This document shows, in pieces, positions 7,264-7,816 of a DNA stretch of 7,816 nucleotides. This DNA is from an uncultured beta proteobacterium (GTDB taxonomy: Bacteria; Pseudomonadota; Gammaproteobacteria; Burkholderiales; Burkholderiaceae). Location: the NCBI GenBank assembly GCA_903930665.1, contig CAIYZI010000267.1, positions 1 to 7,816 on the forward strand, given 5' to 3'. The notes beneath the pieces are model-generated. The model saw nothing but the letters and a program-made list of their open reading frames with translations. It was not told the origin of the DNA and did no database searches. Within the stretch, counting starts at the first letter, position 1. Each line of letters starts with the position of its first letter. Both the position numbers and the translations under genes were made by a program.

Positions 7264-7816
7264 TTAGAGCTTGCCGCCATCCTGTTTGGGTGTCACCTGA
7301 TCATAAATCTGCTCAAGGTAAGTTGAGATACTGGGAGCTTGAGCAAAGCAACTTTTTACCACCGCAGGGTTTGTATACCAAGTTGAATCTCCTTTAGCTT
7401 CATCGATAAAGGATTTCATGACTATTGCGATATCCACATTATCTAGCCCAGCTTTTTTCAATTTTTCAAAACCTGAAGCACAAGCTCTAGTCAGATCGAC
7501 TCCCTCAGCTTTCCCAATTTTCTGCAAAAAACTTGGAGATTCGTTATTCAAAATTTGCATGAAGTTTTGACCCGAACCAGGGATCTGATAATTTAAAACA
7601 TATTCAGATGAAAGATTTTCGCGATTTGCCAGTCCATCGATATTCGATATAGCCGGATAAAACATCGTTCTAAAGAACTGGAATTCAAGTTTGACCGTAA
7701 ACAATAATTGCTTATCCGCTTTGGGGTCTTTTTGTAATTGTTGTATTTGTTTGTCAGAAATGCTACTTAAACTTTGATCGGTTTTATATACAGAAATATC
7801 AACTGTCCGAATGCCC
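7264..7816 (-). CDS. Unrecognised protein, C-terminal part (5' end beyond the window)
   Basis: I do not recognise this protein. The reading frame stays open from the stop at 7264-7266 to the right edge, giving at least 183 codons. No ATG or GTG occurs in the visible upstream 37 codons (7705-7815), so the true start is beyond 7816; the in-frame TTG at 7702-7704 is an unlikely start because coding-like sequence continues upstream (GIRTVDISVYKTDQSL at the edge). The visible part begins with alternating polar and hydrophobic residues that suggest beta strands and becomes more helical later. It has no obvious membrane segment. Two cysteines (ACASGF and KSCFAQ, 44 residues apart) could form a disulfide if the protein is exported, but the N-terminus that would show a signal peptide is missing. 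G+C is low, about 27-45% in sampled 60-base lines. It converges on queF with a 3-nt gap. Confidence 0.7.
   Translation of the reverse strand, partial: GIRTVDISVYKTDQSLSSISDKQIQQLQKDPKADKQLLFTVKLEFQFFRTMFYPAISNIDGLANRENLSSEYVLNYQIPGSGQNFMQILNNESPSFLQKIGKAEGVDLTRACASGFEKLKKAGLDNVDIAIVMKSFIDEAKGDSTWYTNPAVVKSCFAQAPSISTYLEQIYDQVTPKQDGGKL

Noticed and set aside
7702..7704. TTG as start codon of the right-edge gene
   Set aside because: The frame stays open and coding-like for 37 more codons to the window edge, so the gene is more likely cut by the window than started at this TTG.
1..7816. Mobile element, CRISPR array, defence system or RNA gene
   Set aside because: No direct-repeat array, transposase or integrase motifs, terminal inverted repeats or tRNA-like structure were seen; nearly the whole window is explained by five genes.

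Overview
The window looks like ordinary chromosomal core-gene territory from a betaproteobacterium of the Burkholderiaceae, most likely Polynucleobacter or a close relative. The basis is moderate G+C, a DUF3683-type giant FAD/Fe-S oxidoreductase of the kind found in this family, a long-form threonine deaminase, a cytosolic-type 5'-nucleotidase and a bimodular QueF. The taxonomic call rests on recalled family resemblance, not on a search. No mobile element, CRISPR array, tRNA, rRNA or integration scar is visible.

Layout. Positions 7-3846 (minus strand) carry a 1279-residue flavoprotein that joins a DUF3683 N-terminus, a D-2-hydroxyacid-dehydrogenase FAD module, a two-cluster ferredoxin module and two CCG (heterodisulfide-reductase-like) domains. 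A 134-bp divergent intergenic region (3847-3980) separates it from a plus-strand cluster: ilvA (3981-5501), a HAD-fold 5'-nucleotidase (5503-6414, 1-nt gap) and queF (6433-7260, 18-nt gap). The spacing indicates one transcript. From 7264 to the window edge a minus-strand gene of unknown function converges on queF, only 3 nt from its stop; its 5' end lies outside the window.

How the genes fit together. IlvA makes 2-oxobutanoate for isoleucine synthesis. The divergent flavoprotein probably oxidises a D-2-hydroxyacid to a 2-oxoacid and passes electrons through its Fe-S clusters. QueF makes preQ1 for queuosine tRNA modification, and the nucleotidase removes phosphate from a nucleoside monophosphate. 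Any metabolic link between them is inference from gene order.

The most interesting part is the short ilvA leader. It holds a perfect 9-bp hairpin, a second potential hairpin whose right arm contains the ilvA start codon, a 15-codon ORF whose stop sits at the base of the first hairpin, and a near-palindrome that could be an operator. None of the four genes with a visible start has a convincing Shine-Dalgarno sequence. I see no clear case for a wholly new system here.
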